In this document: positions 11,622 to 22,282 of the stretch, in pieces | Numbering within the stretch: the first letter of the stretch is position 1 | How the letters are laid out: every line of letters begins with the position of its first letter | From: Actinomucor elegans | Taxonomy: Eukaryota > Mucoromycota > Mucoromycetes > Mucorales > Mucoraceae | Direction of reading: 5' to 3' | DNA length: 64,000 nt | Assembly: GCA_026027325.1 (NCBI GenBank) | Contig: JAMSLZ010000005.1 | Location: 62,001-126,000 of the forward strand | Translations under genes and position numbers: made by a program | Notes under the pieces: generated by a model | The model's database searches: none | Told to the model about the DNA's origin: nothing | The model's input: only the letters and a program-made list of their open reading frames with translations

Positions 11622-13847
11622 ATACTAAAAGACATCGTTTGAAACAATAAAACTTTTTATTTGAATGATTGTTAGGAAAGGAAGAGAATGTTTTATAATC
11701 CTATCCTCCTCCCCCGAACCTAATTTATAATAAAACCAAGTGATGGAGAGTTTGGGCGCTAGCTAGTGGACCTCCACCAGAGCGCGCCTAAGATACGGAC
11801 CATTCCTTCGATAAGGAGATTGCTTTTCTTAAAAAGAGCCCAGTGGCATTTGAGTGTGCATTGCGTTCACAAACCGGCGTACAATGATTAGGTGAAAAAC
11901 GTCTGTATTTTTGTAATAGATCCAAGAGGCAGAACCTACCTTGTGCGCAAGATCCAAAGCCGAAAAGATTGCCGCCGCTGGGACCTAATGCTTCAAAGCG
12001 AAGAACTACTCCTTAGCGCCAAATTACTCCCAGCAGATTGAGTAGAGTGCAAGTGTCCAAGGCTATATTCCCAAGACGAGCAACGCCAACGGCAATTATT
12101 TTCAAAGCAAACGTCACTACTGAAGGCCCATTCAAGGATTAGCTTCCAAAACCAAGCCTCATAGGGCCAAAAAAGGGTTTCTTCCATTTTTGCTTTCATC
12201 TTGCCATGCCTAACCCGTAGCAGCTGAGTATTTGATTTTGCTGATGACATGGCAAGAAAAACAAACCAAAATAAATGATGATCCTGTAGTCCAGAAGCAG
12301 CGCGACCATGTTGTTTGCTCCTGCCCCCAAAGAAGCCTACAAAGTCGCCACGATAAGAGAGGACCCCATGTCTTTTCCAGCTGCGAGTGTGTGGCGAGTG
12401 CCGAAGCATTTTTATTCTAAACTACAAAGTAGATTACAGTAATCAACTGCCATTCAACCAACAGAGCCATGTTGTTTTGTCCTTTCCCCCTCAAAGCCAA
12501 CAAGAGAGAAAGAGGGCCAGCAGGACAGGAAGGACGTAGGTTTCGTCTACATCCACCACTGAGTACAAGGCGCCCTTCATCCCCACCATTCGTTTTATCG
12601 TACTACACGATTACCGAGGAAATGCTCCCAACAAAGAAAACCAGAGACAGATGGCTCTTCCTATGTTTCCATTGTACCAAAAGATTTACTCTTTTAATCC
12701 GTAATGGTCCCAAAGAAGGAATAAACATTCTGCAGGTATGACCAGGGCAGCCTTATCTAGTAGTTATAAAGTTTGATGTTTAGCTTTTGATATGTCACAC
12801 CTATAACTTTATATCTTGTAGCATCTTACTCCGTTATTTGCTGGTGCCTTTTATCATGCCAGCAACAAGCAAAGAAAAAAAAAGAAGAATAAAGAAAAAA
12901 AGGAAAGGCAAAGTTTTTCTCTCTACCAAAGGAAAGGGAGGGGCTGGCGCGATGGTAATTAAAAATACCGGTAATCCGATCTGCTGGCTATGGAGCTATC
13001 CTCACTTTCTGGTAAGAAGTAAAAGCGAGGAAAAAAAGAGAAAAGGAGGAGGCAAGGAAGTGATGGAAGAAACCCCCATTCTATCGCTACCAGGTGGCAA
13101 GAGAAGAACGACCTTAAAGGATGGTTTCCTTATGAAAGAGGGACGGTCTTCTCTGCTACCTGTGTCAATGGGAGGTTATCTTGTTGACGTTTGCCAGGCC
13201 ATGTGCAAGCTATTGCGGCTGCTCTAGGAGTTCGGCAATTGATCACGAATGATGCCTTCCTTCTCGAGCAAAGCAGAGGAAGAAGGAAGGCAAGACGAGA
13301 TGATAACAATTCGCGACTCTGTCGAGCGAAATAGGCCAGGGTCTTGACATTCATTTTCTACCTTTCGTTTTCGTCGATGTGAGTAGGCATAGAACATCTT
13401 TACTGTCTACTATCAGGTGAAAAAGACGCGCTTAGGGTCGGTATACCATGGATATAATTAGCGTTTTACTTACTATGAGCCGTTTTAAATTTATATTGGT
13501 AAACCAGATTTTTTTTTAAATGGTTAATTTAGAGCTGTATTCATATAGAACGTTAATCGAAGCGTATAATACTATATCAAGCAAAAAAGAACAAAAAAAA
13601 AAGTCAGATTACGAATTCTTGAATAAACAGTTCTAATGTTTACGTAAACGTGGTTTTCACTGATCCCTTCCCTATGGACGAAGAAAAAAGAACAGGACGC
13701 GAGAGGCTGGTCCTTTTCCTTTTATTTTTGAGGAAAAAAGTGACTGTGGTGAAACGGTTCATGTAACTACGGGGCTTTAATGTTAGATAACGCAACAAAT
13801 AACTAGGAACATCCAAAGAATACGTCTTTATTTGTTTAGATGCAATC
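11622..13847. other. GC-elevated gene-free island between convergent genes
   Basis: 2.2 kb separating the 3' ends of MSK1 (+) and the amidohydrolase-like gene (-). Unlike the other spacers it is visibly richer in G and C (for example 11750-11990 and 12280-13340). It contains long purine-rich stretches on the + strand (12860-13090) and lacks the dispersed repeat. ORFs of 90-146 codons exist on both strands, but their translations look like low-complexity or composition artefacts and I recognise no domain. Two weakly similar ~35 bp segments begin at 12308 and 12468 (both ATGTTGTTT followed by a C-run). It might be a non-coding transcript, a decayed gene or a foreign insertion. Confidence 0.5.
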
Positions 13848-14844
13848 TCAAAGTTTAGACTTTTTTAGGTAATGTTCATCTAAAAACTGAACTATTGCTT
13901 TAATTAATACTTGGATTGTATGAGCTCTATTCTTTTCATCAAGCCGAAGTTCTTTTGGTAATTCGATTTGAATCACATCTAAGCTATCCTTATAACTATG
14001 GTAGTGTTGAGTAGTATAACCTCCACTAAAATATTTCATACCACCATCAGGGACTGGATGACTGGAGGAAGGCGTAACGGCAAACTGACCGCTACTTTGA
14101 TTGACAATTGCATTACCAAAATACTTCAGCAGTTCATCAGGTTGATGATCTACTACTAGTCGCCTCGCTAACGATTGGATAGAACTGGTTTGCAACACCA
14201 GCTGATTTAATTGATCGGCACTAGATTCTAGATCTGAAGTTTCAAGCAAGTAACCTAACTCAATCATACCATTTGGGTGAGTGTGCCCTGTTATGCAGCA
14301 ACTTGTTATTAATACTACTAAGGTACCGACGCAGCTTCAAAGTAAGGAATACTTTACCATGGAAATCGAACAGTATGCCATGTGGATGGTCTTTCAATAC
14401 ACTGTTGATTGCTTCTTGTACATATCCATGGTATTCTTGCCAAACCTTTGCACCGTTAGCAGATTCGGTGCCTTCTTTTAAAGACCTATTCAGGTCTACT
14501 TTGCGACGAGACACCTTGCTTAGAACCACGTGCGGCGCAGCATATTTGAAATGGTCATGAATTCCACGCCCCACTGCTTCTGCTATTTCTTTTGTATGCA
14601 TGTCTGCCAGAAGCAAGCTACCTTCCTGTTTTCTGTCGGGTATCGAGCTCGGTCGGTCCAAACCGCCATGAAGCGCAGTAATAACAATCGGTAACGATCC
14701 TGATTTAACAATGACATTACGGGTGGAATGCACTGTTTCTCGAAAGTCTCTGTTGTAATTCTTGATGCTATTCATAGTTATTTTGGGGAATAATACAAAT
14801 AGAATCAGAAAAGCTGCTATCCGCTGGGGCCTGTCATAAACCAT
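13848..14844 (-). CDS. N-formylglutamate amidohydrolase-like protein
   Basis: Two exons on the minus strand (14844-14358 and 14287-13848), 308 aa, with one 70-nt intron. Family marks: VITALHGG, then IPDRKQEG, then DMHTKEIAEAVGRG, VSRRKVDLNRSL, WQEYHGYV, and ILFDFHGHTHPNGMIELGYLL, the last two words joined by splicing. Bacterial family members hydrolyse N-formyl-L-glutamate in histidine breakdown; the substrate of fungal homologues is unknown to me. The N-terminus has a hydrophobic stretch (AAFLILFVLF, about residues 9-18) that could be a signal peptide or membrane anchor if the ATG at 14844 is used. A second ATG at 14775 would remove it. Family assignment is good; function is uncertain. Confidence 0.75.
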
Positions 14845-15263
14845 GCGTCCAACAAGATCAGCAGAAACCACGCAGGCGGTAGATGAATATTAGTTAAATA
14901 ATGCCTAAAATGTAACTGAAAACTGATTGCAAAGTTAAGTGTCTACTTCTGCACGGTGATGTATCATAAACTGATAGGGTATCCGGAATTCAAGCTTTGC
15001 TTACTTATAACCACTATGGGAAAATTTTGAATGAATTTCAAGTATCTATCTTTAATATCGGTTCAAAAGTATGTCGTCATTCTGACGTTTCTCTTCTTTA
15101 TATTGAATATCGATGATTGAGAGAAAAATAGGATGCTAATTTTGATTCAAGTAGTAGTATGGATTGAAAGCACACTTGATTATACCAAACAAACGGACGG
15201 GTATTTATTGTACTATGAGCCTTTCCTTATCTTTTCATAAAAAGGTTGAGCAGAGTTTCATTT

Positions 15264-15285
15264 AGTTTTTTTTTAAAAAAAAACT
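15264..15285. repeat. Perfect 22-bp palindrome (AG T9 A9 CT)
   Basis: AG followed by nine T, nine A, then CT: a perfect inverted repeat without loop. In DNA of this composition it may be chance. It lies in a spacer shared by divergent promoters. Confidence 0.85.
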
Positions 15286-15710
15286 ATCCATCGCATACTA
15301 TAATACCGTAGTATCCTCTTTTACATCAATTAAGCGTTGTAAGAATAATATACAAACTATTCCTGTTACTATGAACGACAGCAAATACCATAAGACCAAA
15401 AGATCTTATAGAAGTAAAACTGCGATTCCTACTACGGAAAGAAATGTAATTTTTGCCAATACACGAATCTATCGAGTCTTCTAATACAGTGGAAATTATC
15501 GAGCTTTAGTTACTACATGAAACCTACGCGATCTTCAACAGTTGAATTCTTTTGTATTCGTACGGTTTATATTGAAGCTAATAGATCAACTTTAAGGGCG
15601 CTTGTATATAATGAATTTGTCAAGTTTCTTTTTTCCTCTGGTGCATTTTATTCATAATATCAGGAAAAAAAAAACAATTTTGAAATCGCTTCAATTCCAT
15701 CTTTGCATTT

Positions 15711-15765
15711 TTCGACCGATCTCGACCTAATGTTGCATCTAATGAGAACTACATGTTCAACATAT
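15711..15765 (-). repeat. Dispersed intergenic repeat copy
   Basis: Reverse orientation: CGACCGATCTCGACCTAATG, then TTGCATCTAATGAGAAC, then ACATGTTCAACATA. Confidence 0.55.
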
Positions 15766-15867
15766 ACTTTTGTACCTAATAGGTCTATTACCTATTTATA
15801 AATGTTATAAACATTTCATATTTACGACTGAAAGTTAATTACTACTACATGCATTTCATTAAGACTA

Positions 15868-15938
15868 TAGATCTGAAAATCTCGGCCGAATTTCATATTT
15901 CTCCAACTATTCGTGATCTGAATGAAATGCTGCATCTA
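15868..15938 (-). repeat. Dispersed intergenic repeat copy
   Basis: Reverse orientation: TAGATCTGAAAATCTCGGCC, then GAATTTCATATTT, then ATCTGAATGAAATGCTGCAT. Both end blocks are clear; the middle is degenerate. Confidence 0.55.
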
Positions 15939-16419
15939 ATAACACTTGATATATTGTTAGTTGCTTGCGTTTCGTTTTATAACTTCATTTAATCAATGGT
16001 TGATTTGATAATATTGTTGGTTTATCAACATTATTTTGGTTTAGCTTAGAATAAACATTTTCACAGCAAATATTATTAATATGCGTTAATGAACCAAGAA
16101 ACCATCGGCTTTAAGTTTTCAAAGCAAAAAGAAAAAAAAAATATTCTGTCGTAACAAACAACAATCTCATTTTGAGCTACCGTGTGTAGCTCTAGGCGTA
16201 TGAATTTCTGGGCGACAATTCTAAGCTTTATTGCCAAGTTTGCATGAAAAATCTGGTTCGCTTAAACAGGTAATTCGCCGTTTACCAGTTATAGTAGAAC
16301 AATTATTGCCTCCTATTTGATGCGGGTCTCTTGGAATTTATTTTACTTTTTTTTTCTTTTAGATATTCTCTCTTTTCAGCTTGAAAAGACTACATCGATC
16401 GTAATAAACAAACCGTAAT

Positions 16420-17424
16420 ATGCCTCACCCTGCCGTTTTTGGAGCCATTATTGTAGGCGGGCTTGCTCTGTTAGGATACGCTATATATCAACAAAATAAA
16501 GAACAACCGATCTATGAAGGATATCAACGAGCTTATAACCGTTCCCGAGGTGAAAACAACGGCCGTCAAAACGCGTTTAGATACAGTGATGACTTTGACT
16601 TTGAATATGGCTCTGATGATGATGAAAAGCAAGGCAGCTCAAATGAAGATTCAGATAGATATACACTCAGACCAGAAAATTCACAACTGCGCAACCGCAA
16701 GAAACCTTTTCGAATTGAAGAAAATGGTGATATTCATGAGAGAAAAAAGGTAGTCTAGAAGCTCAAATATAAATGTCCATGATAAATACTTATTTTTTTG
16801 ATTGTATTATATGTGTAGTTTTTTGAAGAAGATCAGTACGAGCTCACTGAACTTGAAAGTGTTATTGCAGAAAGAAAGAGAAGATTAATGGCAGAACAAG
16901 CTTTTCTTGATAAAGAAGAAGAAAACCTGAGATCTAGGCAGCAGGAGCTCTCCAAACAAAAGGAAATGCTTGAAAAATCTAGCATTAGCAGTGTCAAGAG
17001 CAGAAAAAGCGCCTCCGGTAGCAGCAGCAGCTGTGGTAGTGTTAGCGATAGCGGTGACGATCATTCAGACGTCTTCAAATCGTTTGTTGAACAGTCTCAA
17101 TCAAGTTCTTTTGCTGAAGATAGTGATGAATTCTACACTAACCATGATAACAATGGTAGCAGCAGTGGCGAAAACACAGCTATTTTTATCAATAACGCTG
17201 AAACAGAAGCTGGTGGTGAGACAAGCTCGCATGATGACAGCAATAGTGAGCACAGCCAACATCAATCTTCTTCCAATTTGCAGTTTCCTACAGCTTCTCG
17301 TACGCCTACTAGCTCTGAAGCTGCCATGTCTTTTTCTTCGCGCGGCTTGTCAGATTCTGAAGAAAGCTGGGATGTTTTTAGCGAAAACGAATGGGCTGAC
17401 CGTCACACAGATAATGAAGCTTAA
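16420..17424 (+). CDS. Uncharacterised membrane-anchored acidic Ser-rich protein
   Basis: Two exons (16420-16749, 16819-17424), 311 aa. I recognise no family. Residues about 6-25 (VFGAIIVGGLALLGYAIYQQ) form one N-terminal transmembrane segment with Gly-rich packing, followed by a long presumably cytosolic tail. The tail has an acidic patch (SDDFDFEYGSDDDE), a Glu/Arg/Gln-rich coiled coil at roughly 113-165 (ELESVIAERKRRL ... QQELSKQKEMLE), and then about 150 disordered residues dominated by Ser, Asp, Glu and Asn. The tail contains acidic SDSE clusters that look like casein-kinase-2 sites. An FFAT-like stretch, EFYTNHD, sits at about 214-220 after an acidic run. The start is supported by the N-terminal hydrophobic segment and the upstream pyrimidine tract. 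Confidence 0.75.
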
Positions 17425-18803
17425 GCGTGCAAGAACCAAGCTATTTACTTTACCCTTATAAACAATGGATATCTAACGAGTATTATTATAAACATTTCAA
17501 ATGAAAGTTTACATTTTCCCAATAAAAGGGTTATTTAAATCGTATATACTCACTTATTATTATGTGTATAGCTTGTAGCCTCTCTTCATAATGAATGATG
17601 ATTCATTTGATGCAAGAATAATAGATAGCATTTTGCGTTCTAGAGATTGTCATCTGCGAAGCTATATATTGTTTGTACAGATATATGCATATTGTGATAT
17701 AGAAATCCATTTTTAATATTTCTACATTACTTGAAAGATTCTAGCTTATTATTACATTTTAATAACTAAAGCATATTCAAAATGATCTACTGCATTACTG
17801 AAGCCGTAATTAGATTGAAAGGCTACGAGTTTATAATATTTCAGTGATTTCCTGTACAATATATGCATCCTCTCTGGCCTTCATATGATTTGTACATCTC
17901 TCGATCAATTTCGGTTAAATGTCACATCTGATTCATCCTTATAAAGAGCTGCAGCATTCGCCATGACTTATGTTTAACTACATTGCTATCAATATTTGTA
18001 TACCCATTTGATAATTAACTGTTGTCGTATGCCCCCATTTATATTCCAATAATATTATCAAGTACAAAACATTTTGAATGGTTACGCACGTTTTGTACCT
18101 TTACTGAATAATTTTGGAGAACTGAGCCCAACATAGGTGCCCAATAGAAATCGGTAAAATCATTTCAGACACCCAATCAAAAATATCTACTATAAAGTTG
18201 TCTGATTTTCAATTTTTCCTCAGAGCTGATTTCTTGAAATTTGAGCAGTACTTTTTGTTAATGAAGATATCATCTACAAGGTACCATTTTTACTACAAAC
18301 TTATTCTTTGCATTTGCAAGTGTATAATTGTACTTATTTTTTTAGTTTCTCGCAAAATAAATTTCCAATTTTGACGTAAAAAAAATAAATAAAATATGCA
18401 GAAATCGTACAGTATTAAATAATAGCGTTTAGTTTTCTTTATAGAAACAGCGTACCATGCGTATTAATGGGTGCGCAATTTAATTTTATATAAACTAAGC
18501 TGATCCATTTGATATTTATCTCGATTTATTTCTTATACCAATAGCTCATCAAAGTTTTGACAGGATGAACTTGGAGACCACCCTTTATTTGCTAACCGCC
18601 GCTGCCCAATCAAGGACCTGGAATATTTTCAACATACCTTAAAACATGATGGTATAACGATATTCTATAGTGTTGATTGGCTTACAGAATGCGGACGTCA
18701 TGAATAATAGCGGGAATAGGGCGACGCGTCCACCATATTACGTTTATAAAGTATATTGATTTTCATTTTTCTTCTTCTTTACACATTCAACAAACACTAC
18801 AGT
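17425..18803. other. AT-rich spacer, no gene seen
   Basis: 1.4 kb with one clear copy of the dispersed repeat (17891-17958) and no credible ORF. The ~120 bp before 18804, including a CT-rich stretch, is the likely PSMB4 promoter; it contains an ACGCGT hexamer near 18723. Confidence 0.7.
17891..17958 (-). repeat. Dispersed intergenic repeat, good copy
   Basis: Reverse orientation: ACATCTCTCGATCAATTTCG, then GTTAAATGTCACATCTGATT, then AAGAGCTGCAGCATT. One of the best copies, with all blocks present. Confidence 0.65.
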
Positions 18804-19825
18804 ATGGATCATTTTCCTTCTCATTGGGGCAAGCCTCGTTCTGAAAACACTGATGTTTACAACACCGTGCCCATGTATCAAACCGTACCCGACCATTTAA
18901 CCCAATCTGCTCATGGACCAATGACCAGAACTCAGTACGTGCCTTGAAGCATAAACAATGATAAATTTGTATTGACCTTTCTTTTTCGTTGTAGAACACC
19001 TTTGGTTACTGGTACTTCCGTCCTCGCCTTCAAGTATAAAGATGGTATCATGATGGCTGCTGATATGCTTGGTAAGCCAGCATGTGCATATACAGGAAGT
19101 TGATACTAAAACAACGTTTGAAATTAAATAGGTTCATATGGATCTTTGGCACGTTTCCGTGATATTAAAAGATTAACACCTGTTGGAGAAAGTACAATCG
19201 TTGGTGCTTCGGGCGATATTTCAGATTATCAATATATCCAGCACTTGTTAGAGTCTCTCATGTAAAGTATAGATATCCACTCAGGCTACGCGCGCCTAGA
19301 ATACTCATCTGTTTTGTTTAGGGTCAAGGAACATTGTGCTGATGATGGACATGTTTTGGGCACTCCACACATTTACGAATACTTGTGGAGAGTCATGTAT
19401 AATAGAAGATCCAAATTCAATCCTCTTTGGAATTCTTTGGTTGTCGGTGGTATGAACAAGGGCGAACGATTCCTCGGTTATGTTGATTTGAGAGGCACAA
19501 CATATCAATCTACTACAATTGCTACTGGATTTGGCGCACATTTAGCGCAACCTATCTTGAGAAGAAGAGTTGAAGGAAGAGAAGACGATTTGACAGAAGA
19601 AGAGGCTATTGAAATCATGAATGAATGTTTGCGCGTATTGTTTTACAGAGATGCCAGATCTTTGAATAAGGTATGAATAGGACAGCAGGATTATACAGTC
19701 ATGCTGACATTTATTTCTAGTTTCAAAGAGCAAAGATTACCGAAGCAGGTTTAGAGATTACTGAGCCTTATTCTTTGGATACTGAATGGGCTTTTGCAGA
19801 ACAAGTTCGAGGATATGGTGCTTAA
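18804..19825 (+). CDS. PSMB4: 20S proteasome subunit beta 7 (PSMB4/Pre4 type)
   Basis: Five exons (18804-18934, 18995-19071, 19132-19261, 19322-19670, 19721-19825), 263 aa. Close match to PSMB4 throughout: PLVTGTSVLAFKYKDGIMM, AADMLGSYGSLARFRDIKRL, IVGASGDISDYQYIQ, NRRSKFNPLWNSLVVGGM, ERFLGYVDLRGTTY, ATGFGAHLAQPILR, MNECLRVLFYRDARSLNKFQ. The ~45-residue N-terminal propeptide is followed by TGTS at the mature start. This subunit lacks the N-terminal catalytic threonine and is structural, sitting in the beta ring where its C-terminal arm locks the two halves. The stop is 51 bp from the stop of the convergent aldo/keto reductase. Confidence 0.97.
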
Positions 19826-19876
19826 TACCATCTTTTTTTTTTATTTGAATAAAAGAAATATACTACAACACATTGT

Positions 19877-20990
19877 TTAAGCTTTACCCAATTCTTTATC
19901 AGTAGGACTCTGCCATGAATAGTTTTTGTGTGGAGCGAATAATTGATGGATTTCCTCATAGACCTGATCTTCTTTCTCGGTGTTTGGGCGTTTAGAATCC
20001 TTCCAGGAACGAATAGCATCTTGGACCTCGGATTTTCTAGCCAAACCAATGACAGTAGAATCGAGTTGGAATTTGTCTCTGCCTTGGAAAGAGAATCGAG
20101 AAGCCAAATCAGCAATACTCAAACCCTTCTCAGCAGCAAGAGCAGTTGCTTTGTCAGCAGCTTCACGAATGCCACTGTGAGCAGGATGCCAATCGGGAGT
20201 CTTGGCGTCACGCAAAAGAGCCATACAGAGAGGGGACGCGTTCATAAGATAGCGAACACCTGCAGCTCTGAACTTGGGAGCATACTCAGCAAACAAAGTG
20301 TTTTGAAGGGTATAATGACAGTAAGAAAGAACGATATCAAGAGGCTGTCCCTTGGCATGTTGATATTCAGCAACCTTCAATAAGACATCTAAAGGATAAC
20401 CAGAACAGCCAACGTACTTGATTTTGCCTTGAGATTTCAAGTCAAATAGAGCCTCCAAAGCTTGATTGGGACCAACGACCTCTTCAAACTTGACAAATTC
20501 AACATCATGAGCATAAACAATATCTAAATAGTCGGTATGCAAACGCTTCAAACTTTCAGTAACGCTTTCATAAGTTTTCTTGGCACTATAATCAAAGTCT
20601 TTGGCGAGATAGCCATAGCGACCGACTTTTGTAGCCAAATAATAGTTATCTCTAGGAAATTCATTGCGAATCTCGAGTAAAGCATCACCGAGAATGAACT
20701 CACTCTTGCCATAAAAAGGGGACGTATCAAAGGTATTGATACCTATCGAAATAGACAACGTTAAAAAGACTCATTAACCATCACTATCCGAAAAACTTGC
20801 CTGATTCTAGAGCTTCTTTACAAGCTTCAACAGGGTCTGTACTGCTAAACGTGTCATAAGTTCCAGAAAGTGCACCGGCACCGAAGGATACTTCGGAAGG
20901 TTCGAATTTGTTTTGGTTTACAGGCTATTTGATTGATGAATTTATGATTTTACGCGTTTTTCGAGACCATTATCAGCTTACCTTGGCCAT
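19877..20990 (-). CDS. Aldo/keto reductase, D-arabinose / L-galactose 1-dehydrogenase type
   Basis: Three exons on the minus strand (20990-20982, 20924-20801, 20742-19877), 332 aa. The AKR barrel shows the catalytic tetrad: Asp and Tyr in GINTFDTSPFYGKSE, Lys in YYLATKVGRYG, His in YLDIVYAHDVEFV. Downstream KSQGKIKYVGCSGYPLDVL and FSFQGRDKFQLDSTVIGLAR resemble plant L-galactose dehydrogenase and yeast Ara2. These oxidise aldose sugars at C1 with NAD, often on the route to ascorbate or erythroascorbate; the exact substrate is inferred. Exon 1 encodes only Met-Ala-Lys. Intron 2 (20743-20800) starts with GC instead of GT (CAG|GCAAGT), a GC-AG intron. The gene is tail-to-tail with PSMB4. Confidence 0.9.
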
Positions 20991-22282
20991 GGTATAGTTA
21001 AAGAAGAAGGATATACGCGCAAATGGCTTTGAATTATGGATGTGACGAATGCAACCTCAGATCCGAACCAATGAAAACCTTTTTAGTGTAGTTTTGATGA
21101 GCGCATCGTCTTTGTAAGCAGTCTGTCTAGTCGCTAAAATGATGATGATCAATTCGAATCAACTTGGCAAACCAGTTCAGTTAAATCCAGTTATTTCTAC
21201 CAGCAGAAGCTTGTCAACTTCAGGCAGTTCTAGCAATTGATGTTGCCAAACCAAGTCACCCTAGCAACCAATCAGACAAATGAAAATGATACATACAGTC
21301 AGCTCGATTGAGTGATATTTTCGACTTGATAGTTTATTTTTTTTTTTTTTTTGATAACAAACTATAATTATTTATTGCACTAATAGTTAAATATTTTCAC
21401 CTGATTTCTAACCTTTAATTATTAATTGAGCGTGATTTGACTAATGAGAGTAATAAATTACCAAATGCAAACAAGACTTTTCGCGTATTAATGATAAATA
21501 GATATTTTATTAAATGCAGCAACTCATTGTGAATATGAATTACTATTTAGACGCGATATTGGTCCGAGATCGCATATATTCAAGGCTGATCAAGTCATTA
21601 TAATCAATAAGAGCTACTATTATGAACCGCGGGTAAATGCTTTATGCATCAATTATCCAGAAGAAACACGGTAGTACGCTTTTTGGCGCGCTCTTAAATT
21701 TTGTGAACTGTGGTATATCAACTTCCGATGATTGTCCTGTTACCTTGAAATATTCGCAATAGCATTCTTTGGTATGATTTTACGCTATAGTTTAACCAAA
21801 CAAACGGCTTAAAAAAAATTCAAGGCGGTAATGACCAGTTACACTGTGTAATAAGAGACTGGGTAGCTTGTTTAGAATGGCAATTCAACACCTGACTATA
21901 TCCCTTGACTGGTTCTTGATTTTTGAGAAGCCTACTAAAACGTTGTTTGTTATGTTACAGGGTGCCTAGAATACTATACTATTATTTAAGAAGAATCAGA
22001 TAATAGGATATAGATAGTATATCAGGGTCTTGCCCTGATAATAAAATAATCTTGGGTAATGCCACATCCTAGGGCAGCGGCCCCGTACCAGCCTTAATAA
22101 TATATGCTGACTGCCTGCTAATGACATTTCAATGTAGTACTAATCCTGGTTATTTTTCTCAGGGTTACAAAACTGCTATTAAAGACGCCGTTTCAATCAA
22201 TTCTTCTCACGGGCAACCAGCAGATAACGGAACCATTGGCAAACTTTTTTACTTTTTTCTTTTTTCTGAAAAAAACTTGAAA
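20991..22282. other. Spacer between divergent genes
   Basis: 1.3 kb between two head-to-head genes, so both promoters lie here. Contents: a poly-T tract near 21331-21351, one forward copy of the dispersed repeat (21515-21580), and from 22121 an open extension in frame with the following aminopeptidase. The CT-rich run at 22250-22268 looks like the aminopeptidase promoter or leader. Confidence 0.65.
21515..21580 (+). repeat. Dispersed intergenic repeat copy
   Basis: Forward orientation: TGCAGCAACTCATTGTGAAT, then ATTTAGACGCGATATTGGTC, then CGAGATCGCATATATT. Confidence 0.55.

Larger units (their letters stand above)
14845..16419. other. AT-rich spacer between divergent genes
   Basis: 1.6 kb between two divergently transcribed genes, so it should contain both promoters. 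It holds two reverse copies of the dispersed repeat (15711-15765, 15868-15938) and a perfect A/T palindrome (15264-15285). A pyrimidine-rich stretch just before 16420 fits a promoter. No ORF is worth calling. Confidence 0.7.

Noticed and set aside
12469..13227. ORFs of 90 and 146 codons in the GC-richer island, plus antisense ORFs at 11993-12409 and 13130-13354
   Set aside because: Translations are Lys/Arg/Pro/Ser-skewed without motifs; no start context or splice logic, and the ORFs occur on both strands as composition alone predicts.
22121..22282. 54-codon in-frame N-terminal extension of LTA4H
   Set aside because: Family alignment starts at ATG 22283, and the extension ends in a T/C-rich stretch typical of leaders here. 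Kept as a note only.
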